Origin: Halovivax limisalsi
GTDB taxonomy: Archaea > Halobacteriota > Halobacteria > Halobacteriales > Natrialbaceae
DNA length: 64,000 nucleotides
Assembly: GCF_023093535.1 (NCBI RefSeq)
Contig: NZ_CP095757.1
Span: forward strand, 2,976,001 to 3,040,000
Direction: 5' to 3'
Part shown: piece after piece, positions 1 to 9,086 of the stretch
Position numbering within the stretch: the first letter of the stretch is position 1
Layout: the number at the start of each line of letters is the position of its first letter
Translations under genes and position numbers: made by a program
The notes under the pieces: generated by a model
Seen by the model: only the letters and a program-made list of their open reading frames with translations
The model's database searches: none
What the model was told of the DNA's origin: nothing

Positions 1-229
1 CGTCCTGGCGACCGATAAACGTACTCAAGGTTTCGAATTGGATTTCATCGTCGAGGTAGAGTTCGACGACTGCTTCGTTGAACGATTCGTCGTCCTCGAT
101 ATCCGAGAGATACTCGCGAAGCGCTTCCGTTACGATTTCCGTTCGGTTCCGGTGGGTAATCTCCGCGGCGATGTCGGCCTTTTCGAGGAGTTCCTCCGGA
201 AGTCGGAAGTTAGCTCGTGTCGTTCCCAT
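1..229 (-). CDS. Ribbon-helix-helix (CopG-type) DNA-binding protein, C-terminus cut off by window edge
   Basis: The minus strand reads from an ATG at 229 into the left edge, giving 76 visible residues. The N-terminus TTRANFRLPEELLEKAD is a typical ribbon-helix-helix strand and first helix, followed by TEIVTEALREYL as the second helix. Such short proteins are usually dimeric DNA-binding repressors, often the antitoxin partner of a PIN-domain toxin. A partner gene would lie beyond the left edge and cannot be seen. GC is lower here than in the next genes, which fits a mobile toxin-antitoxin module but does not prove it. Confidence 0.75.
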   Translation of the reverse strand, partial: MGTTRANFRLPEELLEKADIAAEITHRNRTEIVTEALREYLSDIEDDESFNEAVVELYLDDEIQFETLSTFIGRQD

Positions 230-423
230 GGGTCGTTGTGGGTACGTTGTACGTACAGGGAGAAAAAGCTAGGGTCGTTCGAGTACGTCTTCTCTGGAAA
301 TCACTTGTTCGATTGCCGCTGACACAGAATCTGACCCGCTGTCGCCGCCAGTGTGATCCAAAACTGGCCGCTTCGACCTCCGCGAAACGACCACTTTTGA
401 CACGCCGCGTCGAACCCTCGACC

Positions 424-1368
424 ATGCCACGCGAGACAGTCTCTCACGAGGAGGGCGCGATCTACGAGTTCACGCCGGATCTCGACCCGATCGCCACCGT
501 CGACTCGGGCACCCAGATCACGATCGAGACGCGGGACAGCCTGGACGGGGCGGTCCAGACGGACGAGGATCTGATCGAATCGGTCCCCGAGGAGGTCAAC
601 GCCGCGACGGGACCGATCGCGGTCTCGGGCGCCGAACCCGGGGACGTGCTGGCCGTCGAGATCGAGGCCGTCCGCCTCGCCGAGGATCGCGGTCGCGTCG
701 TCACGATCGACGGCTTCGGCCTGCTCGACGGCCGCGAGGAGATCGAGGCGCCGCGGACGACCGTCACACCGGTCGCGGACGACACGTCACCCGACGCCGA
801 GGCGGTCACCGATACGGTGATCGAGTTCGGCGATCACGAGGTCGCGGTCGATCCCTGCATCGGGACCATCGGCGTCGCGCCAGCGAGCGAGTCCTACACC
901 ACGCTCGTGCCCCACGATCACGGCGGCAACCTCGACACGACCGACGTCTCGGCTGGCAACACGATCTACTTCCCCGTCTTCCAGGATGGCGCGATGCTCG
1001 CGATGGGCGACAGCAAAGCCGCGATGGCCGACGGCGAGATGTGCGGCACCGGCGCCGAGATCGCGACCGATATCGACGTCACCGTCGCGGTGATCGACGG
1101 CGACGACGTCGCGGTCGACCTCGACCGACCGCTGATCGAGACCGCCGAGACCTGGAAGACCGTCGCCAGCGCCGAGACGATGGAGGCGGCGTGTGAACTG
1201 GCAAACTTGGACGCGATCGACCTGCTCGCCGCCGAGCACGGCTTCGACCCGACGGAGGCCTACATGTTCTCGAGTCTCGTCGGCGGGCTGGAGATCAGCC
1301 AGGTCGTCGACCCGCTGGTCACCGTCCGCAACGCGATCCCGAAGACGCACTGTCGCGGGCCGTTCTGA
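424..1368 (+). CDS. Acetamidase/formamidase family protein
   Basis: This 314-residue protein matches the FmdA/AmdA family, cytoplasmic amidases that hydrolyse formamide or short aliphatic amides to the acid and ammonia. Family-typical segments are PHDHGGNLDTTDV near residue 160, then YFPVFQDGAMLAMGD and KAAMADGEMCGTGAE near 185-210. The ATG at 424 is preferred over the longer in-frame extension from 217, because that extension is Arg-rich and runs through a lower-GC stretch with no family similarity. The gene stands alone, with a short intergenic region on each side. The true amide substrate is not known, and nitrogen scavenging is the usual inference. Confidence 0.88.
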   Translation: MPRETVSHEEGAIYEFTPDLDPIATVDSGTQITIETRDSLDGAVQTDEDLIESVPEEVNAATGPIAVSGAEPGDVLAVEIEAVRLAEDRGRVVTIDGFGLLDGREEIEAPRTTVTPVADDTSPDAEAVTDTVIEFGDHEVAVDPCIGTIGVAPASESYTTLVPHDHGGNLDTTDVSAGNTIYFPVFQDGAMLAMGDSKAAMADGEMCGTGAEIATDIDVTVAVIDGDDVAVDLDRPLIETAETWKTVASAETMEAACELANLDAIDLLAAEHGFDPTEAYMFSSLVGGLEISQVVDPLVTVRNAIPKTHCRGPF

Positions 1369-1488
1369 GGCCGCCTCGGCGGGCCCCACGCGGTGTCGAC
1401 GTACGGGTCACGGCGCCGCGGCGAGACCAAACGGACTCGCCGACCGTCGACCACCACCGCTTTGAGGGCGCCCTGCGAAGACCTGCGC

Positions 1489-1929
1489 ATGAATGCGAGT
1501 CGGTTTCGTCGGCCCCCGCAGTTCAAGTTGGCCGACGTCGCCCAGCAGCTGGTCGGCGGCTTCCTTCTCGCCGGGCCGTTCGTCGTCACCGCTGAGGTCT
1601 GGGACCTCGCAGCGAGCATGAACGCGATCCAGGGACTCCTCACCGTCACCGTCGTCTTCGCCATCGGCTACGCCAGTCTGTACAAGGCCAATGACGAGCG
1701 GGATGCAGACGCAGAGCACGAAGTCGCCGGCATCCCGCTCCGGTTCATTTCGCTGATGGTCATCTCGTTCGGCTCCGTGACGATCCTGGCGCTGCTACTC
1801 GACGCCCCGGACGTCTTCGTCGGTGGCTCCCTCCTGTCCACCCCGACGCTCGAGACCACCGCGAAGGCGATCAGCGTCGGCTCGATCTTCAGCGTCGTCG
1901 GCGCATCGACGGCCGACTCGGTGCTATAG
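1489..1929 (+). CDS. DUF2391 (TIGR02587-like) integral membrane protein
   Basis: A 146-residue membrane protein starting MNASRFRRPPQF. Hydrophobic helices are visible at about 20-40 (QLVGGFLLAGPFVVTAEVWD), 45-65, 85-108 (FISLMVISFGSVTILALLL) and 122-143. The C-terminal pattern with KAISVGSIFSVVGASTADSVL recalls the DUF2391 family of putative inner-membrane proteins, whose role is unknown. The ATG at 1489 is used; an in-frame extension back to 1393 is basic and not membrane-like. It follows the acetamidase by 120 bp on the same strand but need not be co-transcribed with it. Confidence 0.7.
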   Translation: MNASRFRRPPQFKLADVAQQLVGGFLLAGPFVVTAEVWDLAASMNAIQGLLTVTVVFAIGYASLYKANDERDADAEHEVAGIPLRFISLMVISFGSVTILALLLDAPDVFVGGSLLSTPTLETTAKAISVGSIFSVVGASTADSVL

Positions 1930-1995
1930 GGGACAGCGTCCCACCGAGGACGGCCCGAGTGTGATCGCACCGCACCTGCTGCTGCGACCGACCCG

Positions 1996-2850
1996 TTACC
2001 GCGTTGACGCGACCGGCCCGGCTCTAGCCGCGTGCGTGTAGACGAACTCCTTGAGTAACTTCGCAGCGAGCGACGCCGCCTGACCGTCGTCGCGATCGTT
2101 GACCTCGACGACGTCGAACCCCGTCGCGGACGGCGCGACGGCCCGAACCGCCTCACGCAGCTCGCGGGGGGCGAGTCCGAACGGCTCCATGGTTCCCGTC
2201 CCGGGCGCGTAGGCCGGATCCGCGCCGTCGATGTCGACGCTGAGATAGGTCTCCCGATCGGCGAGCAGGGCGTCGACGTCGGTCTCGTCGAGCCACTCGC
2301 GAACCGACTCCGGCGGGACGACGGTGACGTCGTCGGCCGCAGCTCGCTCCCACTCGGCCTCGCACCCGGTCCTCGCACCCAGGATGATCGCCTCGTCCAC
2401 CCCGAGGTCCTGATCCTCGAGGATTCTGCGGGTCACGCAGGCGTGGCTGAGCGGGTTGCCGCCGTACTCGTCGCGCAGATCGAGGTGCGCGTCGAGACAG
2501 ACGAGGACGTCGGGTTCGGTCGCTCTCGCGCCCGCGAGCGAGATGGTGTGTTCGCCGCCGATCGCGACCGGGACGGCCTCGTCCCAGGCGACGTCGCGCA
2601 GGGTCCCCTCGAGGTAGTCGAGGTACTCGGAAACGTCGTCCCAGGCGCGGACGTCGCCGCCGTCGGCGACGCCGAGCGTCGAAAAGTGCTGATCCGTCCG
2701 GTGATCGTAATCGTCGAACGTCTCCGCAAACTGGCGCACGCGCCGGGGCCCGAAGCGGGTTCCCGGCTCGAAGGTCGTCGACGCGTCCAGGGGCGCGCCG
2801 ACGATCACGAAGTTCGCGTCTCCGCGCTCGGCGGTCGCCCCGGGAAACAT
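1996..2850 (-). CDS. speB: Agmatinase / ureohydrolase (SpeB family)
   Basis: This 284-residue ureohydrolase should cleave agmatine to putrescine and urea. The binuclear manganese ligands are visible in GGEHTISLAG, in CLDAHLDLRDEYGG and in SVDIDGADPAY, followed by the family's GTGTMEPFGL. Its ATG overlaps the stop of the aIF-5A gene by one base (TGATG), so the two are translated from one message and probably coupled. Archaeal aIF-5A carries hypusine, whose aminobutyl group comes from a polyamine. The pairing therefore suggests that this enzyme supplies the modification pathway rather than bulk polyamine. Confidence 0.93.
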   Translation of the reverse strand: MFPGATAERGDANFVIVGAPLDASTTFEPGTRFGPRRVRQFAETFDDYDHRTDQHFSTLGVADGGDVRAWDDVSEYLDYLEGTLRDVAWDEAVPVAIGGEHTISLAGARATEPDVLVCLDAHLDLRDEYGGNPLSHACVTRRILEDQDLGVDEAIILGARTGCEAEWERAAADDVTVVPPESVREWLDETDVDALLADRETYLSVDIDGADPAYAPGTGTMEPFGLAPRELREAVRAVAPSATGFDVVEVNDRDDGQAASLAAKLLKEFVYTHAARAGPVASTR

Positions 2851-3224
2851 CAGACGATCTTGCGCTTTCCTTCCATCTCGAGGAATTCGATCTCGTCGTC
2901 GGGCGAGGCGTCGACGTCCTCGGGAACCCGCATGGTGAACGTCTCGTAGCTCTCCAGATCCATCACCTGCATGTCGTCGCCGTCGACGGAGACGATCTGG
3001 CCCTGCTTTCGCTCGATGATCGGGACGCGGATCTTGGCGTCGACCGGCTGGCTGAGCGAGCGCTTCTTCTCGTCGAAGACGCCTTTCGCTTCGATGCGGG
3101 CCTTCGCGCTACCGTGTTTGCCCGGCTTCGCGGTCGAGTAGGCGTTGATCTGACACGCCGCCTCGTCGATCATGACGTAGCCACCTTCCTGGAGGTCGCG
3201 AACTTCCTGCTGCTGTGTCGCCAT
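2850..3224 (-). CDS. eif5a: Translation initiation factor aIF-5A
   Basis: A 124-residue archaeal IF-5A. The N-terminal SH3-like barrel carries the hypusination loop [14 protein letters not shown]; Lys36, in PGKHG, is the expected hypusine site. The C-terminal OB-fold runs from about residue 70 to the end. In the cell it relieves ribosome stalling on difficult peptide sequences. The start at 3224 gives [16 protein letters not shown], the usual archaeal N-terminus, and a TATA-like element sits about 28 bp upstream, so the message is probably leaderless. The stop overlaps the agmatinase start. Confidence 0.97.
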   Translation of the reverse strand: MATQQQEVRDLQEGGYVMIDEAACQINAYSTAKPGKHGSAKARIEAKGVFDEKKRSLSQPVDAKIRVPIIERKQGQIVSVDGDDMQVMDLESYETFTMRVPEDVDASPDDEIEFLEMEGKRKIV

Positions 3225-3247
3225 ACCCGCTCGTATCCAACCGAGCG

Positions 3248-3256
3248 CCATAAACG
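3248..3256 (-). promoter_or_regulatory. TATA-like element for the aIF-5A/agmatinase operon
   Basis: On the minus strand GTTTATGG lies about 28 bp before the ATG at 3224. That is the usual distance from a haloarchaeal TATA box to a leaderless start. The surrounding DNA is otherwise GC-rich. Confidence 0.5.
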
Positions 3257-3346
3257 GTTTGAATCCGACCGGCCCCCGATGCCGGGGCCGCGGCGCGGCG
3301 GTCAGCGACGCCCGAATACAGCCGCGAACGCCGTATTCAGAGGCGG

Positions 3347-4465
3347 TCACGCCGATAAGTCGGTTACGACCTCGACGCCGCTGATCTCGTACTCGCCCAT
3401 CGCCGCGAGCCGATCCGAGACGTCGCTCAGCGAGACGCGGTTCGTCACCAGCCGACCGGGATCCAGTTTGCCGGCGTCGATCAGGCGGAGCAGTTCGTCG
3501 TACCGCGTCGGCGGCATCCCCCGCGAGCCGAGCACCGAGATCTCCCAGCGCGTGATGGCGTCCATCGGGAGCGAGATCTCGCCGCGTTCGGCCTCGGTCG
3601 TGATTCCCAGCTGCACGTGCGTCCCGCGCGGCCGGAGCGATCGAACGCTGTTCCGACAGGTCTCGGCCCGCCCGAGCGCGTCGACCGAGACGTCGACGCC
3701 GCCGTCGGGGCCCGGACCGGCACCCGCGGGCGCCCCCGACGGGTCGGAGTCGTCGCGAACGAGCCGCGAGATCGCCGCGGGGACGTCCGCCACGCCGCTG
3801 GCGTCGACGGTCTCGTCGGCGCCCAGCGCCGCGGCCATCGATAGGGGTTCCTCGCGGACGTCGACGGCGACGACGCTCGCGCCGAGCGCGTCGGCGATCT
3901 GTACCGCGGCCAGGCCGAGGCCACCACAACCGTGGACGGCTACCCGGGTGCCTGCACCGACGTCGGCGCGGTGGTCCAGCGCGTGAAACGCCGTCACGTA
4001 CCGACAGCCGAGGGCGGCCATCGACGCCGCCGAGACGCCGTCGGGCAGGGAGACGGCGTTGTAGTCCGCGCGAGGAACGTGGACCCGCTCGGCGAACGCG
4101 CCTGGGGCCTCGGGTTCGAATCCGAGCGCCCACCCGTCTTCACAGACGTTTCCGTGACCGTCGAGGCAGTGCGGACAGGTACCGTCACCGAGGTTGAACG
4201 GGACGGCGACCCGATCGCCCTCCCGGAGCGTGTCGACTCGCGAACCGACCTCGATCACGCGTCCCGCGGGTTCGTGACCCAGAATCTGTCCGAGCGGGAC
4301 CCGGTCGTCGGCCCACTCGCCGTGGCCCATCCAGGCGTGCCAGTCGCTCCGACAGATTCCGCACGCTTCGACTTCGACCACGACGCCGTGGGGCGCCGGG
4401 TCGGGCGGATCGACGTCACGGATCGCGAGCGCCTCGCCGTAGTCGTCGAGCACTGCTGCGCGCAT
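3347..4465 (-). CDS. Zinc-dependent medium-chain alcohol dehydrogenase family protein
   Basis: A 372-residue MDR-superfamily oxidoreductase. The catalytic zinc region is seen in [12 protein letters not shown] (Cys35, with Cys38 close by) and GHEPAG. The nucleotide-binding Rossmann motif is [15 protein letters not shown] near 190. The structural-zinc lobe reads [15 protein letters not shown], so the first of the four usual cysteines is replaced by Asp, leaving three. A Gly/Pro/Ala-rich insert (residues about 255-270) interrupts the C-terminal half. The ATG at 4465 is chosen because the longer reading frame upstream only translates a DNA tandem repeat. The substrate cannot be told; the protein resembles zinc-binding dehydrogenases for alcohols or polyols. 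Confidence 0.88.
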   Translation of the reverse strand: MRAAVLDDYGEALAIRDVDPPDPAPHGVVVEVEACGICRSDWHAWMGHGEWADDRVPLGQILGHEPAGRVIEVGSRVDTLREGDRVAVPFNLGDGTCPHCLDGHGNVCEDGWALGFEPEAPGAFAERVHVPRADYNAVSLPDGVSAASMAALGCRYVTAFHALDHRADVGAGTRVAVHGCGGLGLAAVQIADALGASVVAVDVREEPLSMAAALGADETVDASGVADVPAAISRLVRDDSDPSGAPAGAGPGPDGGVDVSVDALGRAETCRNSVRSLRPRGTHVQLGITTEAERGEISLPMDAITRWEISVLGSRGMPPTRYDELLRLIDAGKLDPGRLVTNRVSLSDVSDRLAAMGEYEISGVEVVTDLSA

Positions 4466-4495
4466 ACGCTCGCATCGTCGCCGGGCGGGTAAAGG

Positions 4496-4582
4496 GGTTC
4501 TGCGGGTGGCCGGGACGAGGTTCTGCGGGTGACCGGGAGACGGGGTTCTACGGGTGGCCGGGACGAGGTTCTGCGGGTGAGC
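4496..4582. repeat. Short tandem repeat, about 23 bp, four copies, upstream of the dehydrogenase gene
   Basis: The core GGTTCTGCGGGTGGCCGGG occurs at 4496, in variant form at 4519 and 4544, and partly at 4567. The copies differ by one or two bases and by spacer length. They fill most of the 169-bp gap between the aminotransferase stop (4635) and the dehydrogenase start (4465). They could be a slippage product or a regulatory array. On the minus strand they lie in the expected promoter/leader zone. Confidence 0.8.
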
Positions 4583-4634
4583 GCTCGGGTGCGTGCGGGT
4601 CGCTCGATCATCCGGCCCGCTCACCGCGCCGGTC

Positions 4635-5747
4635 TCACCCGATCACGCGACCGACTCGCTCCAGACCCGTCCGCAGTTCGGCCGTCGGCAACCCGAACCC
4701 GATCCGGAAGTACTCGGGGTGGCCGAAGTACTCGCCGGGCGCGAGGACGACGCCCTCGTCCTCGACGACCGTACGACAGAAGTCCGTCCCGTTCTCGAAC
4801 CCGTCGGGGACGGTCACGAAGCCGTTCACGCCGACCGGATCGTACCACTCCAGGTCGTGTTCGGCGAGGAACTCCCGGACGATCGCCCGGTTCTCGGTCG
4901 CCAGCTCGCGGTTTTCCGCCAGGATCTCGTCCTCCCGCTCGCCCAGGGCCTGTTTCGCGACGTGCTGGCCGAAGATACTCGGCGAGATCGTCGTGTAGTC
5001 CTTCCAGCGCACCGCGGCCGCGACGACGGGTTCGGGCCCGACCAGCCAGCCGAATCGCGTCCCGGCCAGGCCGTAGGCCTTCGTCAGGCTCGTCGTCGAG
5101 ATGCCGCGGTCGTAGCGCGCCGCGACCGGCTCCAGGGGGTCGTCGGCGAGCAGGCGGTACACCTCGTCGCAGAGCAGGTAGGCGTCGTGGTCGGCGGCGA
5201 TCTCGGCTACCTCGTCGACGACCGACTGCGGGTGGTAGCGCCCCGTCGGGTTGTTCGGGTTATTGAGTACGACGACGGTCGTCTCGTCGGTCACCGCCGC
5301 GGCGACCGCGTCGACGTCGAGTTCCCAGGTCGGCGCCTCGAGGTCGACCCGGGTGACCGACCCGATCGCCTCCGGGACGGCGTGGAGGGCCTGGTACGTC
5401 GGCGTGACGACGACCGCGTGGGCGCCGGTGGCGAGGCCAGTCGCCGCCCCGGACCCAGTCGCGTCACCGGGACCATCCGCGTCGAGCAGTCCCAGAAACG
5501 CGAGGAAGTTCGCCTCCTGCGTGCCGCAGGTGAAACAGATTTCGTCCGGGCCGCGATCGTATCGGGCGGCCACGTCGGCCCGGAAGTCGGGGTCGCCGTC
5601 GGTCGGAATCACGTACCCCAGCTCGCCGGGATCGGTGTCGAAGCGCTCCGCCGAGAGGCTGCGGATGCCGCTCTCGGCGAGCATGACGTCCGCGTCGTGT
5701 TCGTACTCGTCGAACCAGCGTTCGAGGCCGAACGGTTCGATCTGCAT
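4635..5747 (-). CDS. PLP-dependent class I/II aminotransferase
   Basis: A 370-residue fold-type I aminotransferase. Visible signatures are the substrate-loop NNPNNPTGRYHP, LLCDEVYRLLAD (PLP-pyridine Asp), and the Schiff-base lysine in STTSLTKAYGLAGTRFGW. RIGFG near the C-terminus supplies the carboxylate-binding Arg. A short insert DGPGDATGSGAATGLATG (about residue 90) is a low-complexity haloarchaeal loop. The ATG at 5747 gives MQIEPFGLERWFDEYEHDAD, a natural N-terminus. A GTG 132 bp further upstream is possible but less likely. The amino-acid substrate is undetermined. It lies 122 bp downstream of the enolase-superfamily gene, perhaps in one transcript. Confidence 0.9.
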   Translation of the reverse strand: MQIEPFGLERWFDEYEHDADVMLAESGIRSLSAERFDTDPGELGYVIPTDGDPDFRADVAARYDRGPDEICFTCGTQEANFLAFLGLLDADGPGDATGSGAATGLATGAHAVVVTPTYQALHAVPEAIGSVTRVDLEAPTWELDVDAVAAAVTDETTVVVLNNPNNPTGRYHPQSVVDEVAEIAADHDAYLLCDEVYRLLADDPLEPVAARYDRGISTTSLTKAYGLAGTRFGWLVGPEPVVAAAVRWKDYTTISPSIFGQHVAKQALGEREDEILAENRELATENRAIVREFLAEHDLEWYDPVGVNGFVTVPDGFENGTDFCRTVVEDEGVVLAPGEYFGHPEYFRIGFGLPTAELRTGLERVGRVIG

Positions 5748-5869
5748 GTCGGGGTCTACGGGTCCCAGCGGGCAAGTAGGTACGGTCACGGGCAAGCGAA
5801 CAAAGGTGGTCGGGAAATCGACTACGGGTAGTCCCGAGCGGCGGGGCGACCGAGCCCGGTTCGCCGAAC

Positions 5870-6940
5870 TCACGCCCACCGGAACCCGGTCGCGTCACTC
5901 GGCGGCGAGAGCGGGGACGCCGGCAGCTCGTCGGGCACCGTGGGACGGTTGTAGGCCCGCGGCGCGACGTCGTTCGGACCGTCGGGGTAGTACAGGGAGG
6001 CGAGCAGCTGGAGTTGGCCGCGACCCACGCCGAGTTCGAACTGCCCGCCGCCGTACAGCCGGATGTCGTTCTCGCGGCCGTACGCGAGCGTCTCGAAGAG
6101 CGATCCGAGCGAGCCGAACCGGGAGGGCTTGACGTTCAGCCGCGCGGGTTCGAACGGCAGGTCGCGAACGTCGTCGAGGCCGTGGATCGGCGCGTCCCAC
6201 GAGACCCGCTCGCGGACGGCCGGGTCCTCGAACAGGGGTCGCGTCTCCTCGGTGAGGGCCGGATCCTCGATCACGGCGTCCGGGAACGCCTCGAAGAGCC
6301 GTTCGTACAGCTCCGGATCGCCCGGATTGTCGACGTCGGTCCCCTCGTAGTGGCCCTTGAGGTCGAGGATCCGGACGGCGTCGGTCTCGACCAGCGCGTC
6401 GATCACGTCGTCGGTCCACTCGTCCGTGGGATCGAGTTTGAACTCGACGTCGGGAACGCGTTCGAGGAGCTCGTCGACCCGGTCGGTCGTCGGCGGGTCG
6501 CCGAGCCGGGTGCTGGCGACGAAGTGCATCGGCGCCGGGTCGCGATCGACCGCGCTCGCCAGGTCGGTCCCCGCCTGGCGGAGGGCGAGGTCGAGCGCCG
6601 CGCTCTCGACGCCCCACCGCCGGTAGTTGCGAAACGCGTCCCGGGTCGGTGCGCCGGCCGGGAACAGATCGAGATCGCTCACGTGAGCGGAGAACGAGTG
6701 GATCGAGTCGTACTCGCCGGCGAGGTCGGGCAGGCCCGTCCGCGCGAGCGCATCGTGTTCGTCGGCGTCGTAGGTGACGTCCTCGCCCCGCCCGGTCACG
6801 GGCTCGCCGCTCGGGCCTGAGCCCGACAGCGAGACGATCGTCGTCACCCGGGTGAAGTCGCTCGACGTCTCGCGTTCGCGCCGGGAGAGCGAGACGTCCT
6901 CGATCGCGAGCGGCAGGTCGGCCAGCCGATCGTAGTCCAT
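5870..6940 (-). CDS. Enolase-superfamily protein (mandelate racemase/muconate lactonizing enzyme-like)
   Basis: A 356-residue protein with the C-terminal barrel order of the enolase superfamily. EFKLDPTDEW and ILDLKGHYEGTDV hold candidate catalytic lysine and metal-ligand positions, VIEDPALTEE is the usual I-E-D/E-P strand, and LNVKPSRFGSLGSL matches the second-lysine strand of the o-succinylbenzoate-synthase and dipeptide-epimerase groups. The N-terminal capping domain is divergent. These enzymes abstract the alpha-proton of a carboxylate under Mg2+; the actual substrate is unknown. The aminotransferase gene follows on the same strand, so the two may act on one amino or keto acid, which is inference only. 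Confidence 0.75.
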   Translation of the reverse strand: MDYDRLADLPLAIEDVSLSRRERETSSDFTRVTTIVSLSGSGPSGEPVTGRGEDVTYDADEHDALARTGLPDLAGEYDSIHSFSAHVSDLDLFPAGAPTRDAFRNYRRWGVESAALDLALRQAGTDLASAVDRDPAPMHFVASTRLGDPPTTDRVDELLERVPDVEFKLDPTDEWTDDVIDALVETDAVRILDLKGHYEGTDVDNPGDPELYERLFEAFPDAVIEDPALTEETRPLFEDPAVRERVSWDAPIHGLDDVRDLPFEPARLNVKPSRFGSLGSLFETLAYGRENDIRLYGGGQFELGVGRGQLQLLASLYYPDGPNDVAPRAYNRPTVPDELPASPLSPPSDATGFRWA

Positions 6941-7041
6941 AGGGGCACTGAGACGGCCAGGCGCAAAGGCGTTCCCGACGTCGATCGGGCTCGAGGCGTT
7001 CCCGACGGCGATCGATCCCGTGCCAAATCGGGGTGGCGGCG

Positions 7042-8727
7042 TCAGTCTTCGTCCTCCCGTTCTCGCCGCCGGCTCCGCAGGCGCTGGCGGGTGAACTGCG
7101 GCTGCGCGCTGATCCCCTCGCGCTCCCGGAAGGACCGACGAAGCGCGATCGCCGCCACGAGAACCAGCCCACCGCCCACGACGGCGACCGCGATCGCGTC
7201 GAGCGCGACGCCGATCCCGGCCGTGACGACGCCGGCGGCGAACGAGAGGCCGTAGACGATCCGCCTCGCGAGGTCGTCGAGGAGTCCGTCGGGATCGGAC
7301 AGGCCCGCCTGCACGTACAGGTCGTCCCGCTCGACGCGGTCGAGCGCGGCCTCGGCTTTCGGCGGGATCCGGACCGTCGCGGCCGCCGACTCGCGGAGCT
7401 GCTCGCCGGCCTCCTCGAGGTAGGCGCGGGCGGTCTCCTCGCGATACCCGCGCTCGGTGAGAAACGACGTCGCCGTCGCGATGAAGTCGAAGTCGGGGTC
7501 GAGGGTCACGCAGACGCCCTCGACGACGGTCGCGACCCGGAGGACGAGCGCGAGGTTGCGCGGCAGGCGAAACGGGAACTCGTAGATCGAGTCCTCGATC
7601 TGGGCGACGATGTTCTGAACTCGGCGCTGGTCGACGTCCTCGCCGCGGGCGTCCTGGATGGCGAGTTCGAGCACCTCGGACATCACCGCGCGGTCGGCCG
7701 CCGGGCTCAGCGTCCCCACCTCGATCAGGGCGTCGAGGACGGCGTCGGTGTCGCGCCTGGCGATCGCGACGTAGAAGTCGACGATCTTGTCCTGGACGAA
7801 CGGATCGACCCGGCCGGACATGCCGAAGTCGTAGAAGACGATGCGGCCCTCGTCGTCGACGGCGAGGTTGCCGGGGTGCGGGTCGGCGTGAAAGACGCCG
7901 TCCTCGATGACCATCTGCATGTAGGCGCGCTGGAGGCGATCGGCGAGGTCGACGCGGTCGATCCCCCGCTCGTCGAGCGTCTCGACGTCGGTGATCTTGG
8001 TTCCCTCGACGTACTCCATGGTGAGGACCCGTTCACCCGAGTGGCTTTCGACCACGTCGGGGAAGACGACGCTCGGGTCGTCCGCGAAGTTCCCGGCGAT
8101 CGTCTCGAGCATCCGCGCCTCGCGCTCGTAGTCCATCTCCTGGCGGATGGTCCGGTCGAACTCCTCGGCCAGCGTCTCGAGCGAGTACGCCCGCGCGTCG
8201 TCGACGAACCGCTGTAACACCGGGATCGTCCAGTGGAGCACCCGGAGATCGGTCGCGACGAGGGACTCGACGCCCGGTCGACGAACCTTCACCGCGACGT
8301 CCGCACCGTCGAGCCGCGCCCGGTAGACCTGGCCCAGGCTCGCGCCGCTGATCGGGTCGCGATCGAACGAGTCGAACCGATCGGCGACGGGCCCGAGATC
8401 GTCCTCGATCACCGCCTCCGCGGCCGACCATTCGGCCGGCGGCACCTCGTCCTGCAGCGCCGAGAGCACGTCGAGGTAGACGGGCGGCAGGACGTCGGGC
8501 CGGCTCGAGAGGAGCTGGCCGAGTTTGACGAACGTCGGCCCCAGCTCGAAGAGGATCGAGAGCAGGGCCTCGGCGCGCCGGCGCTGCGTTTCTGCGGCGA
8601 CGGTTCGGGGCCGGCCGAACAGGACGAATCGTCGACGGTCGCGGGCGAACGCCCACAGCAGGGGGAGGAATCGCCAGCAGACGATCAGAAAGCGACCGTA
8701 CGCGCGAAGTCGTCCCAGCGTGCTCAC
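7042..8727 (-). CDS. ABC1/AarF/UbiB-type atypical kinase-like membrane protein
   Basis: A 561-residue UbiB-family protein. The diagnostic KxGQ motif is seen in FVKLGQLLSSRPD (residues about 68-80). The Ala/Gly-rich nucleotide loop is SGASLGQVYRA, the catalytic loop is HADPHPGNLAV near 283, and the metal-binding motif is YDFG near 300. Two hydrophobic C-terminal segments (about 490-535) anchor it to the membrane. UbiB proteins are ATPases needed for isoprenoid-quinone biosynthesis or transport in bacteria and eukaryotes. In haloarchaea a role with menaquinone or lipids is inferred. Hsp20 is encoded only a few bases upstream on the same strand. Confidence 0.92.
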   Translation of the reverse strand: MSTLGRLRAYGRFLIVCWRFLPLLWAFARDRRRFVLFGRPRTVAAETQRRRAEALLSILFELGPTFVKLGQLLSSRPDVLPPVYLDVLSALQDEVPPAEWSAAEAVIEDDLGPVADRFDSFDRDPISGASLGQVYRARLDGADVAVKVRRPGVESLVATDLRVLHWTIPVLQRFVDDARAYSLETLAEEFDRTIRQEMDYEREARMLETIAGNFADDPSVVFPDVVESHSGERVLTMEYVEGTKITDVETLDERGIDRVDLADRLQRAYMQMVIEDGVFHADPHPGNLAVDDEGRIVFYDFGMSGRVDPFVQDKIVDFYVAIARRDTDAVLDALIEVGTLSPAADRAVMSEVLELAIQDARGEDVDQRRVQNIVAQIEDSIYEFPFRLPRNLALVLRVATVVEGVCVTLDPDFDFIATATSFLTERGYREETARAYLEEAGEQLRESAAATVRIPPKAEAALDRVERDDLYVQAGLSDPDGLLDDLARRIVYGLSFAAGVVTAGIGVALDAIAVAVVGGGLVLVAAIALRRSFREREGISAQPQFTRQRLRSRRREREDED

Positions 8728-8732
8728 CCCGG

Positions 8733-9086
8733 TTACTCGGATTCCTCGACGACGTCGATCTCGGTCTCGTCGGGTTTCGGAATCTGCACCCGGAGCACAC
8801 CCCGCTCGACGGTCGTCTCGATCGCCGGGTCCGCGAGGCCGTCGGGAAGCGACAGCCGAAGCTCCCGGTCGTCGGCGCGATTCCGTTCGACGTACTCGTA
8901 ATCGTCGGGGTGGGTCCGATCGCGAGTCGCCTCGATCACGAGCGTCCCGTCGTCGGTGGAGACGTCGACGGACGTCGCGGAGACGCCCGGAACGTCGATG
9001 ACGAGGAGGTAGGACCCCTCGTCCTCGAGCAGGTCGTAGAACACGTCGCTGGGGAGGGTTCGAAGGGCGTCGCGGAGAGCAGCCAT
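8733..9086 (-). CDS. Hsp20/alpha-crystallin family small heat-shock protein
   Basis: A 117-residue small chaperone. The alpha-crystallin domain runs from YLLVIDVPGVS to the end, with ELRLSLPDGLADPAI and VERGVLRVQIPK as the last strands. The classical C-terminal I-x-I anchor appears only as EIDVVEE, so oligomer contacts may differ. The ATG at 9086 is used rather than the longer frame from 9143, whose extra residues are not typical. It ends 6 bp before the AarF/UbiB gene begins, which makes co-transcription likely. Confidence 0.87.
   Translation of the reverse strand: MAALRDALRTLPSDVFYDLLEDEGSYLLVIDVPGVSATSVDVSTDDGTLVIEATRDRTHPDDYEYVERNRADDRELRLSLPDGLADPAIETTVERGVLRVQIPKPDETEIDVVEESE

Noticed and set aside
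4466-4624. N-terminal extension of the zinc dehydrogenase
   Set aside because: It only translates the tandem repeat into HPQNLVPATRRTP-like units; the ATG at 4465 gives a normal dehydrogenase start.
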